The notes beneath the pieces were generated by a model, which ran no database searches, was not told the DNA's origin, and saw only the letters and a list, made by a program, of their open reading frames with translations. Positions 61,944 to 64,000 of a stretch of DNA of 64,000 nt are shown here, in pieces. Position 1 is the first letter of the stretch. The number at the start of each line of letters is the position of its first letter. Position numbers and translations under genes: made by a program. The DNA is taken from NCBI GenBank assembly GCA_016709305.1, contig JADJNA010000047.1:124001-188000 (forward strand), in the 5' to 3' direction. Source of the DNA: Candidatus Villigracilis saccharophilus. Lineage in GTDB: Bacteria; Chloroflexota; Anaerolineae; Anaerolineales; Villigracilaceae.

Positions 61944-64000
61944 CTAGGCGCGCTTTTTACTCTTTTTAAACAGACCTTTTTTCTTGACTGCGCCATTTGC
62001 TTCTGTATCATCCTGGGCGTAATAGCTCGAGGAATAGTAGGTATTATAGTAACTGCCCGAATATCCGCCGTAATAACCAGACCGTTTGCCTTGTTTCAAA
62101 CGATTAAACACAACACCCAAAAGGCGCACGCCGGTATGACTGACCTGTTCTTTAACTGCCGACACAACATCGCGGGGCGTCTTGCCAGGCACCAATACAA
62201 GCAAAACACCATCCACCAAACCCAGAAGCACCTGCGGATCAGACACCAGCATTGGTGGGGCATCGATAATAATGTAATCATATGATCCTGAAAGGTCGGC
62301 CAGCAGCTGCTTCATTTTTTCAGATCCAAGCAATTCGCTTGGATTGGCAGGAAGCCCGCCACTGGGCAAGAGATGCAAATCCGGCAGGTTTTCAAGGGTT
62401 TGCAGATAATCATTAATCTCAATTTTTTGTTCAGATGCAAGGATATCGCTCAAGCCAACGGTATTAGAAACACCCGTATATTTGTGCACCCCGCGGTTGG
62501 CGTAAGTCTGCGTCCATCAAAATCACTTTTTTTCCTGAATGCGACAGAATGGCGGCGAGATTGGATGCAACCGTTGTCTTTCCCTCTCCAGGTCCTCCGC
62601 TGGTGACGATCAGACTCTTTATGGGTGTATCTTTAGCGGAGAATTCCAGGTTGGTACGCAAGGCACGGAAAGCTTCTGCTACCGGGGAACGCGGCGCCCG
62701 CGCAACATAGATACCTTCCCCATCCACTTCATTTTTATTATCCACCACGTAGCCGACCACCTTGGTGTTGAGCAGACTCTCCACATCCTCGCGGCCTTTA
62801 ATCGCATCATCCGTCATGTCGCGCAAAGAACAAAGCTCAAGGCAAGGATCAATCCGGCCACACCGCCAAGCAGGGTGTTCAAGCTGGTGCGCGGCTTCCA
62901 CAGGTCTTTCTGACGCGGCATCGGGCTGACTTGTTCAATGGTGGGAATGTTCTGAAGTTTCTGGTTCTTGATGTTCTCACGGCTATTCAAGAGATCAAGA
63001 TAGCGATTCTGGTATAGCTCCAAATTCTGCCTGAGGTTATCGATCTCATTGGTGGAGCGCTTGATATCCTCCGTGCTGAGCAGGTTTGTATAAACATTCT
63101 GATAGGACGTTAGCAGGGATTGCTGGGTCTTCAGGAAATTTTCCTTTTCCACGACCACGGAGTTAAAGTCACCCTCTGTGATCAACGGCTTGAGGAACTC
63201 GATCTCTTTTTGAGTATCTTCAATGCTCAGATGGGTCTTTTCGATCTGTCCTTCCAGATAAGTGATCTGGGTTTGGATGGAAGAAAGCAGGTTGGCATCC
63301 GCCTGCACCTGGGGATCGGTTAATTTGGTTTGCTGGTTCGCGAGTTGGGCGTTCAGGCGATCAAATTGCGCTTGTTGTTCCACCAGCAGGGATTCCTTTT
63401 CGCGCAGGCCAAAACGAGCGCCATACCAGGTCATGGTTCTGAGACGCTGCAGGTCCAGAGTGACCGCTTTAATGGCGCTGACCGTGGCATCAATATTGGT
63501 CTGGGCTTCGGCGATCTGCTTGACAAGCGCATCCGTTTTTGCTTCGTCCAATTTGGCCTGCACGTCCGCTATGCGCGTCTCCAGGTCTGCAATTTGGATA
63601 TCCAGGCTTCTTTCCGCTTCGGAGTAGCGCCCGGCTTGCAGGGATTCGTTCTGCTCACCCAATACGATCACCATGGTATCGGCGATCAAGGCGGCGCGGG
63701 CCGGGTCTGTATCCTGCGCATGCAACTGGATGACCTGGGTATTGGTCAACGCGGCAACTTTCACGTTTCCACTTATGACCGTATAGCCCAGCCGTTCAGA
63801 GACAATTCCCAAAAATTCGTTCAAAGTCAGCATGCGCACATAGGTTTCGACAAGCTGGGTAAGATTCAGGGATTGTGAGATGTCGCCGATAGTTTGCTGT
63901 GAATTGCGCGTTACGAGAACATTAGTGGTAGCTTCATAGACTGGTATTTGCTGACGAGAATAAAAATAAGCAGAAGCAACACCAAGAACAGTCACCAAGA
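61944..64000 (-). pseudogene. Wzz/BY-kinase polysaccharide co-polymerase, two frameshifts, 5' end outside
   Basis: One PCP2a-type protein read in three frames. The first (62814-63998) is a Wzz domain with long coiled coils and TM2 (TLLGGVAGLILALSFVL). The next (to 62464) has the BY-kinase Walker A (SGGPGEGKTTVASNLA) and Walker A' (VILMDADLRQPR). The third (61944-62489) holds Walker B (YDYIIIDAPPML) and a Tyr-rich tail (SGYYGGYSGSYYNTYYSSSY), the autophosphorylation cluster. One missing A near 62825 and one extra C at 62489-62492 explain the shifts. It controls exopolysaccharide chain length. Confidence 0.87.

Overview
The window looks like a chromosomal segment of an Anaerolineae-type member of the Chloroflexota. 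This is an inference from gene content, not from a marker gene: LCP and VanW envelope proteins, LysM proteins with Thr/Pro-rich linkers, a cyclase-AAA-TPR signalling giant, a subtilase with Trp-rich heptads, and RACo/MtaA/homocysteine methyltransferase genes. No rRNA, CRISPR array or replication origin was seen. One intact tRNA gene, tRNA-Pro(TGG), is present.

Layout. 0-7.2 kb: rubrerythrin (cut by the window edge), aquaporin, fmt, a DUF4870 protein, then a minus-strand envelope run (VanW, Trm112-like, HEAT, LCP). 7.2-13 kb: a corrinoid-type methyl-transfer set (homocysteine methyltransferase, RACo activator, small 'virulence factor' protein, divergent MtaA-like protein) with no corrinoid protein in view. 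13-21.3 kb: housekeeping genes (MBL hydrolase, UPF0114, papain-like protein, F420-type oxidoreductase, phosphatase, alpha-amylase, NDH-2, galE, esterase lipoprotein). 21.4-34.1 kb: an accessory island bounded on the left by a 40-bp fragment of tRNA-Pro and on the right by the intact tRNA-Pro. It holds a dead tyrosine integrase, a diguanylate cyclase, a TnpB-only IS605-family element that split a DUF6508 gene, a histidine kinase/response regulator pair, and a tightly coupled operon of a divergent family B DNA polymerase, a small protein and a RecA-like protein without a clear Walker A. 34-49 kb: RNase HII, glycosyltransferase, DppB/DppC-type permeases (DppC fused to a PQQ-like propeller), a second IS copy, hydantoinase, carbonic-anhydrase-like protein and SulP transporter, two PlsC acyltransferases, PilZ and thiolase. 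49-54 kb: a tandem structured RNA with its own terminator, a PatB-type lyase, an O-methyltransferase, and a c-di-GMP-I riboswitch with terminator in front of the Trp-heptad subtilase. 54-64 kb: the cyclase/AAA/TPR protein, a secreted protein and the start of an exopolysaccharide region (DUF4012, LysM, Wzz-tyrosine kinase fusion).

Most notable observations. (1) The second IS copy sits exactly between the Shine-Dalgarno sequence and the ATG of the hydantoinase gene, inside what was an ATGA stop/start overlap. The upstream protein is unchanged and the IS end supplies a new GAGG five bases before the ATG. (2) Two tandem RNA domains at 49.46-49.69 kb share three helices with compensatory base-pair changes and match no family I recognise. 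(3) The PolB/RecA-like cassette has altered polymerase motifs and lies between two matching palindromes. (4) A c-di-GMP riboswitch controls the subtilase, while the same window encodes a diguanylate cyclase and a PilZ protein.

Caution: at least nine probable single-base indels lie in short homopolymers (DUF6508, the second tnpB, O-methyltransferase, DUF4012, Wzz-kinase). This pattern suggests uncorrected sequencing errors, so several 'broken' genes may be intact in the organism.
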